DNA from: Pseudoalteromonas aliena SW19
Lineage (GTDB): Bacteria > Pseudomonadota > Gammaproteobacteria > Enterobacterales > Alteromonadaceae
DNA: 64,000 nucleotides
Direction: 5' to 3'
NCBI RefSeq assembly: GCF_014905615.1
Contig: NZ_AQGU01000025.1
Coordinates: 930,001 to 994,000, forward strand
The notes under the pieces are model-generated. The model worked only from the letters and a program-made list of their open reading frames with translations. It had not been told where the DNA came from and did no database searches. A program made the translations under genes and the position numbers. Positions 18,185 to 26,373 of the stretch are shown here, piece by piece (the first letter of the stretch is position 1; each line of letters begins with the position of its first letter).

Positions 18185-19120
18185 TTATTTTGCAAAATAC
18201 TCATCTAGCTGCTTTTTACTAATTACAAATACACCTAAGCCGCCTTGTTCGAATTCAATCCATTCGAACGGCGCATCCGGATACAGTGCGTCCATATGTA
18301 CCATAGAGTTACCAACCTCTACAAATAACAAACCGTTATCAGTTAGATGCTCACTCGCTTCGCTTAATATAGTACGCGTTACGTCTAAACCATCGTGGCC
18401 TGATGCAAGGCCAAGCTCTGGCTCATGATGAAACTCGCGTGGCAAGTCAGCCATATCTTCTGCATCAACATACGGTGGGTTTGCTACTATTAGGTCGTAT
18501 TTTTGACCTGGTACACCGCTAAATACATCAGACTGAATAGGTAACACGCGCTCAGTTAACATGTAGTCGTTAATGTTAATGTCTGTTACTTCAAGCGCTT
18601 CATACGATATATCTACCGCATCAACTTGTGCTTGCTCAAAGGCTTGTGCAAGTGCGATTGCGATACAACCCGACCCCGTACATAAATCTAATATGCGGTT
18701 AACCGATTGTGGTTCTTCAAGCCAAGGTGTAAAGCGGTTACTGATAAGTTCAGCAAACGGTGAGCGAGGAATAAGTACACGCTCATCTACATAAAATGGC
18801 ATACCTGCAAACCATGCAATGTTTGTTAAGTAAGGTACTGGTGTGCAGTCATTAATGCGCTCTGCGATAAGGCCCGCAAGTCGGTTTTTTTCTGTACTTG
18901 TTAAACGTGCATGCATTAATTCTTTTGGCGCATCAACGGGCAAGCTAAGCGCAGGCAGTAATAAGCTTACAGCTTCATCCCATGCGTTATCTGTACCGTG
19001 ACCAAAAAATATACTACTACTTGCAAATTGGCTTGTAGTCCAACGTAACCAGTCATGTAAAGTTGACAGTTCTGCAACGGCTTCTTCGAGTGTTGCTTCT
19101 TCTATTTGTAAATCGCTCAT
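18185..19120 (-). CDS. prmB: Ribosomal protein uL3 glutamine methyltransferase PrmB
   Basis: A 311-residue SAM-dependent methyltransferase that modifies a glutamine of ribosomal protein L3. The SAM site ILDLCTGSGCIAIALA and the catalytic NPPY (VANPPYVDAED) motif are both intact. The N-terminal helical domain has the family length. It lies upstream of aroC in the same direction. The smrB gene is divergent at 19273. Confidence 0.95.
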   Translation of the reverse strand: MSDLQIEEATLEEAVAELSTLHDWLRWTTSQFASSSIFFGHGTDNAWDEAVSLLLPALSLPVDAPKELMHARLTSTEKNRLAGLIAERINDCTPVPYLTNIAWFAGMPFYVDERVLIPRSPFAELISNRFTPWLEEPQSVNRILDLCTGSGCIAIALAQAFEQAQVDAVDISYEALEVTDININDYMLTERVLPIQSDVFSGVPGQKYDLIVANPPYVDAEDMADLPREFHHEPELGLASGHDGLDVTRTILSEASEHLTDNGLLFVEVGNSMVHMDALYPDAPFEWIEFEQGGLGVFVISKKQLDEYFAK

Positions 19121-19272
19121 ATATTTTACCTGTATTAGCTTACTGACTGTTTTGAGTCTTTAAGACGATTGCATTGCCTATCTGCGCTGGGCAAATTACA
19201 ATTGCCCCTCATTTAAGTATTGTACCGCCTTTTGCGCTGCGTTTTTACGTTTTTTTGTTTAGGTAAAAAGTT

Positions 19273-19830
19273 ATGAAAAAAGACATTCCATCCCATTCGT
19301 CCCTAAGCAATGACGACATAAGCTTATTTCGTCAAACGATCACAGGCGCTAAAGTATTTAAACAAGATACTCATCGTTTTGATACAAAACCTAAGGTGTC
19401 ACAAGCTAAGCAATTTGCCCAGCAAAAAAAGCAGGCTCAGTCTGAATTTTTTTTCTCAGACGTTTATATTCCCGATATAGATACCCACGGCACGGTCAAA
19501 TATGTAAAACCAGGTCAAGATACCTTCCTAGCTAAACAGCTTCGCCGTGGTGACTTTGCACCCGATTTGACCCTAGATTTACATGGTTTAAATAAAGAAC
19601 TTGCTAAAGATGAACTCGCAGGGCTCATTCACGAGTGCAAAAAGCAGCATTACTATTGTGCATGTGTAGTACATGGTATTGGCGGCGGCGTACTAAAGCA
19701 CAAAGTGCCTCAGTATTTAGTACAACACCCCGATGTAATAGCCATGCATCAAGCACCTCTTGAATATGGCGGCAGAGGCGCTGTACTTATTTTAATTAAT
19801 TTACCGCAAAGTGATGAATTTAGACGTTAA
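19273..19830 (+). CDS. smrB: Ribosome rescue endonuclease SmrB
   Basis: A 185-residue protein with a C-terminal Smr domain that cleaves mRNA at stalled, collided ribosomes. The domain shows DLHGLNKELAKDEL (the D-x-H-G motif) and VVHGIGGGVLKHKVP (the second HG-x-G-x-G motif). The N-terminus 'NDDISLFRQTITGAKVFKQDTHRF' matches the SmrB (YfcN) leader region. It is divergent from prmB, as in other gammaproteobacteria. A transporter gene follows 26 bases later. Confidence 0.93.
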   Translation: MKKDIPSHSSLSNDDISLFRQTITGAKVFKQDTHRFDTKPKVSQAKQFAQQKKQAQSEFFFSDVYIPDIDTHGTVKYVKPGQDTFLAKQLRRGDFAPDLTLDLHGLNKELAKDELAGLIHECKKQHYYCACVVHGIGGGVLKHKVPQYLVQHPDVIAMHQAPLEYGGRGAVLILINLPQSDEFRR

Positions 19831-19856
19831 TTTATCTATGACTAAGGCGTAACTGC

Positions 19857-20783
19857 GTGCACATTTTATCGATTATTTTTCCGCTCATCTTTATTGTCGT
19901 ACTGGGTTATAGCTGTTGCCGATTAAAGTTTTTTGAACAGCAGCATATTGCTGGCCTGAGTAAATTTACGTTTTACGTTAGTTTGCCCGCTTTTTTACTG
20001 CTAAATATGTCGCAAATTAATTTACAACAAAGTATTAGCCTCTTTGCATTTTTAAGTTTTTATATTCCAGTACTGAGTATATTTGGTGTTGGCATTTTAA
20101 TTGATCGCTTCTATTTAAATAAAAAACACAAAAAAAACTATCAACAACATGGTGTATTTGGGCTTGCCTCAAGCTACTCAAACATGGTGTTAGTGGGTAT
20201 CCCTATTGTTATTGCATCGTTTGGTAAAGAAATGATAGCCATCGCGTTTATGATCATCACTTTTCATAGCACATTGTTGTTTGCACTTACGTTTTTAATT
20301 GGCGCTAAAGGCAGCAGCAAATTTTCGTGGTCAAAATTTGCTAAAAACATGGTATTAAACCCTATTGTATTGAGTATTAGTTGTGGGCTTATTTTAAATA
20401 TAGTGGGGATCACTTTATTTGAAGATGTCGCTAATAGCCTTACGTTATTAGCGTCGCCTGCGATTGCTTGTGCGCTATTTGTACTTGGTGCAAATTTAGC
20501 ATTTTATAAAGTAGCGGCAAACTGGCAACCGGCCCTCATTGCATCAATCTTAAAAATAGTCCTATTACCAGCATTGGTGCTATTGGTGGGCACTTATGTA
20601 TTTAAGCTAGACACGCAAATACTTAATGTATTGGTACTTTTAAGTGCATCGCCTGTTGGCGTAAATGCTTATCTTATTGCGAGTCAAATAAAACAACATG
20701 AAGCCACACTTGCTGGCGCTGTTGTACTGTCGACTATTTTAAGTGTTGCTAGTTTTACATTTTGGCTGGCTATATTATTGTAA
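19857..20783 (+). CDS. AEC family (auxin efflux carrier-like) transporter
   Basis: A 308-residue inner-membrane protein with about 10 hydrophobic segments and the typical N-terminal 'PLIFIVVLGYSCCRLKFF' region. It also has the charged cytoplasmic loop 'RFYLNKKHKKNY' near residue 90, before the second half. The family moves organic acids or similar substrates; the ligand is unknown. The start is GTG 19857 with a weak AAGG site. It lies 26 bases after smrB and may be read through from it. The accessory Mor-like/DUF2589 cassette begins just downstream. Confidence 0.88.
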   Translation: MHILSIIFPLIFIVVLGYSCCRLKFFEQQHIAGLSKFTFYVSLPAFLLLNMSQINLQQSISLFAFLSFYIPVLSIFGVGILIDRFYLNKKHKKNYQQHGVFGLASSYSNMVLVGIPIVIASFGKEMIAIAFMIITFHSTLLFALTFLIGAKGSSKFSWSKFAKNMVLNPIVLSISCGLILNIVGITLFEDVANSLTLLASPAIACALFVLGANLAFYKVAANWQPALIASILKIVLLPALVLLVGTYVFKLDTQILNVLVLLSASPVGVNAYLIASQIKQHEATLAGAVVLSTILSVASFTFWLAILL

Positions 20784-20973
20784 TCGAAAATAAAACCATG
20801 TTTTCCTCTTTTAAAAATGGGTTAAAGCGACTTAACCATCATTCCAAATTTATAACTTGAACGGGATAAAATATAATAATTTTTCCTTATCAGCTTCACA
20901 CAAAAGTCCCCATAACAAAAACAAAAACAAAAAAGAATCAATTGAAATAAAAACGTTTACAAAATGTTAATTT
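20784..20973. other. Non-coding stretch before the first palindrome
   Basis: AT-rich sequence with no ORF that I can support. Nothing else is recognisable until the palindrome at 20974. Confidence 0.6.
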
Positions 20974-20992
20974 CATATGAACCATTCTTATG
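20974..20992 (+). promoter_or_regulatory. Palindromic operator, copy 1 (upstream of Mor-like regulator)
   Basis: CATATGAACCATTCTTATG has half-sites CATATGAA and TTCTTATG around CCA, with one mismatched pair within the arms. The same 19 bases occur at 23337. A TACAAA hexamer centred 33.5 bases downstream could be a -10, which fits an activator-dependent promoter. The binding protein is inferred to be the Mor-like protein encoded next to it. Confidence 0.65.
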
Positions 20993-21087
20993 TCCTTATT
21001 AACTCCTAAAAACTACAAATAAAGAAACCCATACAAAACTTCAAGGTTACGCCTTTGAAGTGTATACCTTCAGTGGAGCCGCAAAGG

Positions 21088-21546
21088 ATGCATTACGAAA
21101 TTTTTGGCGCAATTTATACAAACAAAATAAATCATATGAATGAGTTATATATTTTCTATGAAGAATACAAAGTTGAAGTACTTGCTAGGCTGCCCTTTTT
21201 TTTATCTGAACTAGTAGAGCCATACACTGCTAATGAGTTCTACGATTTTATAGAGAAGCATGGTGGGAAAAAAATTTACTTAGGTAAGCATAAGTCAAAA
21301 TTAGAAATAAGTTTAGAGATAAATTTAACTGAATCTCATTACTGCAGACTTTGCTCTCTTGCTGATTCGTCTGGTTATATTGAAATTCCTAATAGGTGGG
21401 GCATCTTTAGCTTGCTTAGAAAAATAGCGTATGAAAATTCAATAAAAAACGGCATGGCAAACGATGAGCTAATCAGGGTGTTTGGTATTAGTCAGCGCAC
21501 AATATCGACAGCAAGAAAAAAGATGGCCATTTCAAAACAATCATAA
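21088..21546 (+). CDS. Mor-like transcription activator
   Basis: A 152-residue protein matching the Mor/C activator fold of phage Mu. An N-terminal dimerisation half includes 'FIEKHGGKKIYLGK', and a C-terminal helix-turn-helix includes 'NDELIRVFGISQRTISTARKKM'. An in-frame TTG at 21055 is possible, but ATG 21088 has GGAG 9 bases upstream. Mor proteins bind a dyad and recruit RNA polymerase; the 19-bp palindrome 96 bases upstream is the obvious candidate site. No Mu structural genes are present, so it is a domesticated regulator of the genes that follow. Confidence 0.72.
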   Translation: MHYEIFGAIYTNKINHMNELYIFYEEYKVEVLARLPFFLSELVEPYTANEFYDFIEKHGGKKIYLGKHKSKLEISLEINLTESHYCRLCSLADSSGYIEIPNRWGIFSLLRKIAYENSIKNGMANDELIRVFGISQRTISTARKKMAISKQS

Positions 21547-21619
21547 GATCAGCTCTTATTAACTTATCTTCTTTTAATACCTATAACTGACGTAACAAAG
21601 TCACTACGGAATATTAAAG

Positions 21620-22222
21620 ATGATTAAATTTAGATCGCTTATACATGAACTTCATTCAAGCATTAAGCAAGCCGCTAATGAGGTTGAAGCTCAAGGTATA
21701 AAACACATTAATAAATTTTTTGAGATTGTAGAAATACCCACTGAAAATGTAACAGACCTTGATGATGAGTCAATTCAAAAAGTTAAAACATTTATCGATA
21801 GTGATGATACAGAAGCAGCGCTTAGCATTCTCAAAAACCACAATGAAAAATTAGCTTCTAATAATCAAGTTCGGCGTGTGCTCAAACCTAAAACAATGCA
21901 AATGGCCTTTCCTGATAAAGACCATAATGGGCCTAAGATCAGCTATGTTGATGTACCAATTATAACGCTAACACCAATCAGCTCACAAAAAATACAAGAG
22001 GTTAGCATTAAAGCAAACTTAGAAGTTACTGCTAACGACCAAAATGAATTATTTGTCGCATTTCCAAAACAAGCTCAAGGAGGCATTTTTTCTAAATCGC
22101 AAGAAAGAAACACCTCTAATGTGGAAATCGAAATAAAACTTCAAGGAGGTGAAACTCCTGAAGGCCTTCAAAAACTTATTGAAGGTTACGAGCGTTCACT
22201 TAGAGCGCAAATCCCTGGATAG
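21620..22222 (+). CDS. DUF2589-type protein, first of a pair
   Basis: A 200-residue soluble protein with no signal peptide. A helical N-terminus (FRSLIHELHSSIKQAANEVE, which fits the leader of DUF2589 proteins) precedes a beta-rich middle with VPIITLTPISSQKIQEVSIKANLEV, and it ends in 'GGETPEGLQKLIEGYERSLRAQ'. The neighbour at 22252 has the same beta core and PEG-helix ending, so the two are diverged relatives and may form a hetero-oligomer. No function is known for the family. The gene is 73 bases after the Mor-like regulator and 29 bases before its relative. Confidence 0.68.
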   Translation: MIKFRSLIHELHSSIKQAANEVEAQGIKHINKFFEIVEIPTENVTDLDDESIQKVKTFIDSDDTEAALSILKNHNEKLASNNQVRRVLKPKTMQMAFPDKDHNGPKISYVDVPIITLTPISSQKIQEVSIKANLEVTANDQNELFVAFPKQAQGGIFSKSQERNTSNVEIEIKLQGGETPEGLQKLIEGYERSLRAQIPG

Positions 22223-22251
22223 AAAACTAACATTAGAAAAAGGATACTATA

Positions 22252-22911
22252 ATGGAAAATTCACTAGTAAGTATGGCTCAACAATTTTCTGGTCTACCAA
22301 TGAAGTCTTTAATTGGTGCTCCTTTAAATGCAGCAGCTGATGCCAATGCAAACATGGCAATTACGCAAACGCAGTTTTTATTAGAAACGTGTTTTCAACC
22401 AATCGATGATAAAGATAAGGAAGGAGGTGTACGTAGACCTATTATGGTCAAGCTTGAAATTACTCGCCCTGTTATTAATCAAGATACAGGTGAGCCATCA
22501 ACTCCTGCAACTTCGACTTTAAATTTACCCATTTTGACTATTTTACCTCTAAACTCACTTGCCGTTAAAAATGTTGATGTTAATTTTGAAATGGAAGTGA
22601 AAAGCTCTTATTCACACGACACTGAAAAATCAAATAGTGATAGTACAGAGACTAGCGGTAGCTTTGAAGCTGGTTTCAGCTATATGGGATTTTCTGCCAA
22701 AGTGGAAGGCTCGGTTAAATCAACTAGTCAGTCATCGTCCTCTGATAAAGAGCACTATGAAAAGTCAAATTCAGCTAAATACACCGTAGCAGTTAATGCT
22801 GGGCAGTTACCACTTCCTGAAGGGGTAACAACAATAATCCAAGCGTATACGGCAGCTATTCAGCCTATAATGATCAAAAATCCTAAAAATGAGGATACAA
22901 AACCTGGATAA
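22252..22911 (+). CDS. DUF2589 domain-containing protein, second of a pair
   Basis: A 219-residue soluble protein. It has the clear DUF2589 layout: 'SLIGAPLNAAADANANMAITQTQFL' near residues 19-43, then a beta domain with LNLPILTILPLNSLAVKNVDVNFEMEV, then a Ser/Thr/Lys-rich loop (about residues 120-175) of low complexity, and a final PEGVTTIIQAY helix. The loop is much more polar than usual and could be exposed. The ribosome site AAGGA is 8 bases from ATG. The function is unknown. Pairing with the 21620 gene is conserved in arrangement within this locus. Confidence 0.75.
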   Translation: MENSLVSMAQQFSGLPMKSLIGAPLNAAADANANMAITQTQFLLETCFQPIDDKDKEGGVRRPIMVKLEITRPVINQDTGEPSTPATSTLNLPILTILPLNSLAVKNVDVNFEMEVKSSYSHDTEKSNSDSTETSGSFEAGFSYMGFSAKVEGSVKSTSQSSSSDKEHYEKSNSAKYTVAVNAGQLPLPEGVTTIIQAYTAAIQPIMIKNPKNEDTKPG

Positions 22912-22920
22912 CAACTTATA

Positions 22921-22942
22921 AGCGCCTTTTAATAAAGGCGCT
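22921..22942 (+). terminator. Hairpin between the DUF2589 and zinc-ribbon genes
   Basis: AGCGCCTTT (22921-22929) pairs perfectly with AAAGGCGCT (22934-22942), loop TAAT. It is followed by ATTTAAAA rather than a T-run, so partial termination or mRNA processing is likely. This would lower expression of the 22966 gene relative to the DUF2589 genes. Confidence 0.6.
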
Positions 22943-22965
22943 ATTTAAAACATGTAGGAACTACG

Positions 22966-23187
22966 ATGAATTTAACAAATACCATTAACTGTCCTCACTG
23001 TCAGCATTCTAAAATTATTATTAGTATTGAAGCCTTATGTGCAGGAGAAAAGTTTTGCTGCCAATTATGTAATACTGTAATTAGCTTAGCGGCAGAAGAC
23101 AGAGTGCAAGTAAAATCCGCCAGTGAAAAATTACAATCTAGCTCTGCAATAGGAAGCTGTAATAGCGATTATGCTAAGTTTAGTTAA
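22966..23187 (+). CDS. Small zinc-ribbon protein
   Basis: A 73-residue protein with C-P-H-C near residues 9-12 and C-Q-L-C (within CCQLC) near residues 32-36, spaced like a two-knuckle zinc ribbon. The C-terminal half is Ser-rich and likely flexible. The ribosome site AGGA is 7 bases upstream. It closes the Mor-like / DUF2589 / DUF2589 gene string on the same strand and is followed by a strong hairpin. It might bind nucleic acid or one of the DUF2589 proteins; no family assignment is possible from sequence alone. Confidence 0.65.
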   Translation: MNLTNTINCPHCQHSKIIISIEALCAGEKFCCQLCNTVISLAAEDRVQVKSASEKLQSSSAIGSCNSDYAKFS

Positions 23188-23250
23188 TGTTGAGCGCATT
23201 ATCATATGGGTTATTTTAACCCTCCACATTTACATACAACCAAGCCTTAG

Positions 23251-23276
23251 AGTTGATTTCAATAGTGAAATCAACT
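23251..23276 (+). terminator. Terminator of the Mor-like/DUF2589 cassette
   Basis: An 11-bp perfect stem, AGTTGATTTCA (23251-23261) with TGAAATCAACT (23266-23276), has a 4-base loop. TTTCAATATCTTT follows. Confidence 0.7.
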
Positions 23277-23336
23277 TTCAATATCTTTATTTAACACCTC
23301 TGCAATACACTACATAAACTATTTTAAAAACAAAAT

Positions 23337-23355
23337 CATATGAACCATTCTTATG
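23337..23355 (+). promoter_or_regulatory. Palindromic operator, copy 2 (upstream of secreted Cys-rich protein)
   Basis: Identical in all 19 bases to the site at 20974 (and in one extra T before it). A TATTTT hexamer is centred 33.5 bases downstream, the same spacing as at copy 1. The gene starts at 23420. A shared regulator is inferred. Confidence 0.65.
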
Positions 23356-23419
23356 CCTAAAATTGTTTGTTTTTGCTATTTTTACTTAGCAACTTAATGC
23401 AACAACAAAGGTGAAAAAT

Positions 23420-23770
23420 ATGAAAACCATTAATATAAAATTGATTAAACTCATTGTATGCTCATTAAGCTTATTATCACTTAGTAGCTACGCGGAATGT
23501 ATAGTCAGTAAAAATGCCATTTTCCCTCAAAAGCAAGGTAGTATCGCTTTCTGGCAACAGTTAATCCGAGATTCGGATGATAACACGCTTGCTATATTCT
23601 GGGATCAGGGTAATTGCTTTATCTCAAAAGGCCCTCACTATGGTGGGACAGCGCCAGCTAAGGGCGATGGCTCTACATTGCATATAACTGTGCAAGATAG
23701 CTTTAGAACATGCCATGTGTTTAATCAAAAAGACAGTGCGCTAAAAACGCTAACGACTTGTCGCCCATAG
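23420..23770 (+). CDS. Small secreted protein with four cysteines
   Basis: A 116-residue precursor. Residues 1-26 form a typical signal peptide ending SSYA, with cleavage before ECIV. The mature part of about 90 residues has four Cys (ECIV, GNCFI, RTCHVF, TTCRP) that probably form two disulfides, with several aromatic and Gly residues. I do not recognise the family. ATG 23420 has AAAGGTGA 7 bases upstream; an upstream GTG at 23411 would sit on that site. A palindromic operator identical to that of the Mor-like regulator lies 65 bases upstream. This suggests it belongs to the same regulon and might be an exported output of it. Confidence 0.65.
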   Translation: MKTINIKLIKLIVCSLSLLSLSSYAECIVSKNAIFPQKQGSIAFWQQLIRDSDDNTLAIFWDQGNCFISKGPHYGGTAPAKGDGSTLHITVQDSFRTCHVFNQKDSALKTLTTCRP

Positions 23771-24120
23771 TCCTGCTAAAAAACAAACTCAAATAGAATA
23801 GGTAGTCTCAAAGATAGTTTTGGCATCTAATTGAAGAAAATTCGTATACCTAAACTTTTCTTTGAGAGTACTTTAGAAGTACAACGGGGTAATGACTATA
23901 CAAAATTTTTCTTATTCACATACTGATTAAAATATTAATGCTTATTTTTTAAATAAGTTTGTTCCTATAAAATGGGGTCATGAAAATAGTATTAAATAAA
24001 TAGCCAATACCGCATATAAATACCTAATATGCGTGCCTTAAAAATTCTTTCTAAGAACGATATCAACCTGAAAAAACAGCTCTAACACTGTCTCTTACTT
24101 ACGTAATTAAATAAGAGACA
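23771..24120. other. Non-coding stretch with inverted repeats and a repeat remnant
   Basis: No supportable gene. AGTCTCAAAG (23804-23813) pairs, with one mismatch, with CTTTGAGAGT (23860-23869). From 23996 to 24066 there is a decayed copy of the core of the MITE found at 49573. Confidence 0.6.
23996..24066. repeat. Decayed core of the 268-bp MITE
   Basis: By-eye alignment to 49661-49735 (AATAG-C-ATA-CGCA, AAATACC, ATGCG-TGCC, TTCT-C-TA, ACGAT-A) shows clear but imperfect identity. The terminal inverted repeats are absent. Confidence 0.55.
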
Positions 24121-24858
24121 CTATGAACCACCAGCTACATCAATAAAACTACCGGTGGTAAATGAAGCTGCACTAGAGGCCAAAAAATAAATTGCCGACG
24201 CAACCTCTTCCGGCTTTCCACCTCGACCTAGTGGTAACCCATGTTTTAACCTGTCAACTCTATTAGGCTCACCGCCGTCACTATGCATATCGGTATAAAT
24301 TAGTCCTGGACGGACACAGTTAACACGAATATTTCGCGCTGCAAGTTCTTTGGCAAGGCCTATTGTAAATGTATCTATCGCCCCTTTTGAAGCAGCGTAA
24401 TCAATATACTCATGAGGGGAACCTGTTTTAGCAGCCCCAGAGGACACATTCACAATACTGCCCCCTGCAAGCATCAATTTAACAGCCTCACGGCTACATA
24501 AAAAAGCACTCGTAATATTGGTGGTCAACACTGTGTTTATTCGCTCTGCACTCATTTTTAACAAAGGCATTTGTGGTTTTAAAATACCGGCATTATTAAC
24601 AAGTACATCCAGCTTTCCAAATATGCTATATAGCTTTTTAAACATTGCGACCACTTCAGAGTCTTGCGAAACATTTGCCTGTATGATCTCTACGCAAACA
24701 CCATAGTTTGATGCTTGTTGTGCGACTTGTTTTGCGCTTTGGTGGTCGACATTGTAATTAATACAGATATCGTAACCATTACGTGCAAAATGAATTGCTG
24801 TTGCAGCACCAATTCCCCTGCTTGCCCCTGTTATTAAAGCTACTGGGTTATTTTTCAT
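24121..24858 (-). CDS. Short-chain dehydrogenase/reductase (SDR) family protein
   Basis: A 245-residue NAD(P)H-dependent oxidoreductase. The nucleotide motif TGASRGIG, the NNAGI motif, the catalytic Ser (VSSGAAKT) and Tyr/Lys (DYAASKGA) are all present. It also has the C-terminal FIDVAGG typical of classical SDRs. It resembles glucose 1-dehydrogenase/ribitol-type SDRs; the substrate is unknown. Its start overlaps the ASCH gene by 11 bases, and it is the last gene of the sixA-ridA-ASCH-SDR string. Confidence 0.9.
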   Translation of the reverse strand: MKNNPVALITGASRGIGAATAIHFARNGYDICINYNVDHQSAKQVAQQASNYGVCVEIIQANVSQDSEVVAMFKKLYSIFGKLDVLVNNAGILKPQMPLLKMSAERINTVLTTNITSAFLCSREAVKLMLAGGSIVNVSSGAAKTGSPHEYIDYAASKGAIDTFTIGLAKELAARNIRVNCVRPGLIYTDMHSDGGEPNRVDRLKHGLPLGRGGKPEEVASAIYFLASSAASFTTGSFIDVAGGS

Positions 24859-25423
24859 TCGTTGCTCTGGTTTGAAGTTGATGCGCGGCTGTAAATATTA
24901 ATTTAAACCGTTCACACACTAAAGGCATTGTTTTATTACACTGAAATGGAGTGTCTGCAAGCTCACGCTGATAATAGGCCCAATGTACTTTATTCCAATA
25001 AGCAAGGCTCTTATCACCCTCCCCCTCTAAAGCGGCATACGCCGCTGTAATTTCATTATAAGGAGTAATAGTGACATCTGTGGTTTCAATTATACCCAGA
25101 GGCTTTCCTTGCCAATTAGTGAAAATATTTAAATCACCGACTTGAGGTAGCGCTTCATTATTGTGTTCAAACCAATAAAGTGACGACGTAGTGGCCGTTT
25201 TCACTTTTTGTAAAACAAGTTGTGCGCAGTCGTTTGCATCTATTTCGTTATCACAAAAATACCAAGCAGGAAGTGAACTTATAGCCTGATCAGTTTCTTT
25301 ATTAAAATCACTGATCAACAATGCTATTTCTGTTTGATTATTTAAGGGCTGCAACAACTGAAACCTCAACAAGTAAAGCATCTCGTGCCATTTTAGCTTC
25401 AACACAGGCACGTGCAGGGGCAT
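24848..25423 (-). CDS. ASCH domain-containing protein (start uncertain)
   Basis: The ASCH signature is clear: '[25 protein letters not shown]' followed by '[27 protein letters not shown]', as in the DUF984 group, which is thought to bind RNA or act on modified nucleosides. From 25423, the first 29 codons overlap the RidA gene in another frame and look unrelated to ASCH proteins. The true start is probably a TTG near 25321 giving a protein of about 157 residues, the usual family length. It overlaps the SDR gene by 11 bases. Confidence 0.75.
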   Translation of the reverse strand: MPLHVPVLKLKWHEMLYLLRFQLLQPLNNQTEIALLISDFNKETDQAISSLPAWYFCDNEIDANDCAQLVLQKVKTATTSSLYWFEHNNEALPQVGDLNIFTNWQGKPLGIIETTDVTITPYNEITAAYAALEGEGDKSLAYWNKVHWAYYQRELADTPFQCNKTMPLVCERFKLIFTAAHQLQTRATNEK

Positions 25424-25688
25424 ACCCTTGTGGTACCCATGTATCCCATACCGCGTTCATATCAGCAAAGTAATCCATACTTTTCACATAAATGGTCGCG
25501 CTTAACATATGCTTTTTTGAGCTACCCGCTTCATCAAGTAAAGCCTCAACTTTATCGAGCATAGTTTTGGTCTGCTCTTTTATACCTTTTGTAGCGTCGG
25601 CACATACCTGCCCACACAAGTAAACTGTGCCATTATGTTTTACAATGCGGCTCATTCGCGCACCCGTTTCAAGGCGATCAATCATCAT
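25338..25688 (-). CDS. RidA family reactive-imine deaminase
   Basis: A 116-residue Rid-family trimeric enzyme that hydrolyses reactive enamine/imine products of PLP enzymes. The C-terminal '[22 protein letters not shown]' carries the substrate-binding Arg and the conserved EV(S) stretch; the N-terminal '[22 protein letters not shown]' is also typical. It is 22 bases after sixA. Whether it belongs to RidA proper or to a related Rid subgroup is not decidable by eye. Confidence 0.88.
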   Translation of the reverse strand: MMIDRLETGARMSRIVKHNGTVYLCGQVCADATKGIKEQTKTMLDKVEALLDEAGSSKKHMLSATIYVKSMDYFADMNAVWDTWVPQGYAPARACVEAKMARDALLVEVSVVAALK

Positions 25689-25710
25689 TTACTACTCTAT
25701 ATTATTTGAT

Positions 25711-26181
25711 TTATACATTTGCAGGGGCGTTTATACTTATATATTGGCTACGTTGAGTTTGCTCATCGTAGTGAATTACAGCAACGGCTCCTGTATTAAA
25801 AATAGGCATGTCACCTGAGCTTAATTGATCAACTAAATAACTCACAATAGGCATATGCGCAACGACAAGCCATGTGTTGCATTGAGGATGTGCAGCAATC
25901 AGAGTTTCCAAATAATCAGCAGCAATTTGTGATTTACCTTCGGGTACTAAATCACTTGTTGTTTCACTAAATTTAAATGTGTTATTTTTTGCTACATTCT
26001 GTGCTGTTTGCTGTGCCCGAATGTAAGGACTAACTAACAAAGCATCCGGTTGATGAACTTTGCTGAGCCACAAGCCCATTTTTTCGGCCTCTGTATGCCC
26101 TAATTGAGTTAAATTTCTGGCTGCATCGTCAGCCTGCATCGGTGTTGCTTCGCCGTGGCGCATTATTAAGATTGTTTTCAT
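25711..26181 (-). CDS. sixA: Phosphohistidine phosphatase SixA
   Basis: A 156-residue histidine-phosphatase-fold enzyme that dephosphorylates phosphohistidine on phosphotransfer proteins. The RHGEA motif at residues 8-12, the SPYIRAQQTA segment and the VVAHMPIVSYL motif supply the catalytic His/Arg set. The length is that of SixA. It is the first gene of the minus-strand operon (sixA, RidA, ASCH, SDR), and divergent from the M16 protease gene at 26374. Confidence 0.92.
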   Translation of the reverse strand: MKTILIMRHGEATPMQADDAARNLTQLGHTEAEKMGLWLSKVHQPDALLVSPYIRAQQTAQNVAKNNTFKFSETTSDLVPEGKSQIAADYLETLIAAHPQCNTWLVVAHMPIVSYLVDQLSSGDMPIFNTGAVAVIHYDEQTQRSQYISINAPANV

Positions 26182-26373
26182 AAAAAATCAACCGATTAAA
26201 GAATATAAAACAGTAGCCAGCCTGCCCATTTGTTCGCTATATTAACAACATAAAGCTATTTATTTCTAAAGTAGTTCTTTCATGATATTCAGGTCAATCT
26301 TTTAGCATTATTTCGCTACCCTGAAGCTATCATCTGTTGTTAACAAGTAAACGTTTCGTTTCAGGAGCATCAT

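Noticed and set aside
21088..21546. Mu-like prophage suggested by the Mor-like regulator
   Set aside because: No transposase A/B or late Mu gene is present and the adjoining genes are DUF2589 type, so it is treated as a domesticated regulator.
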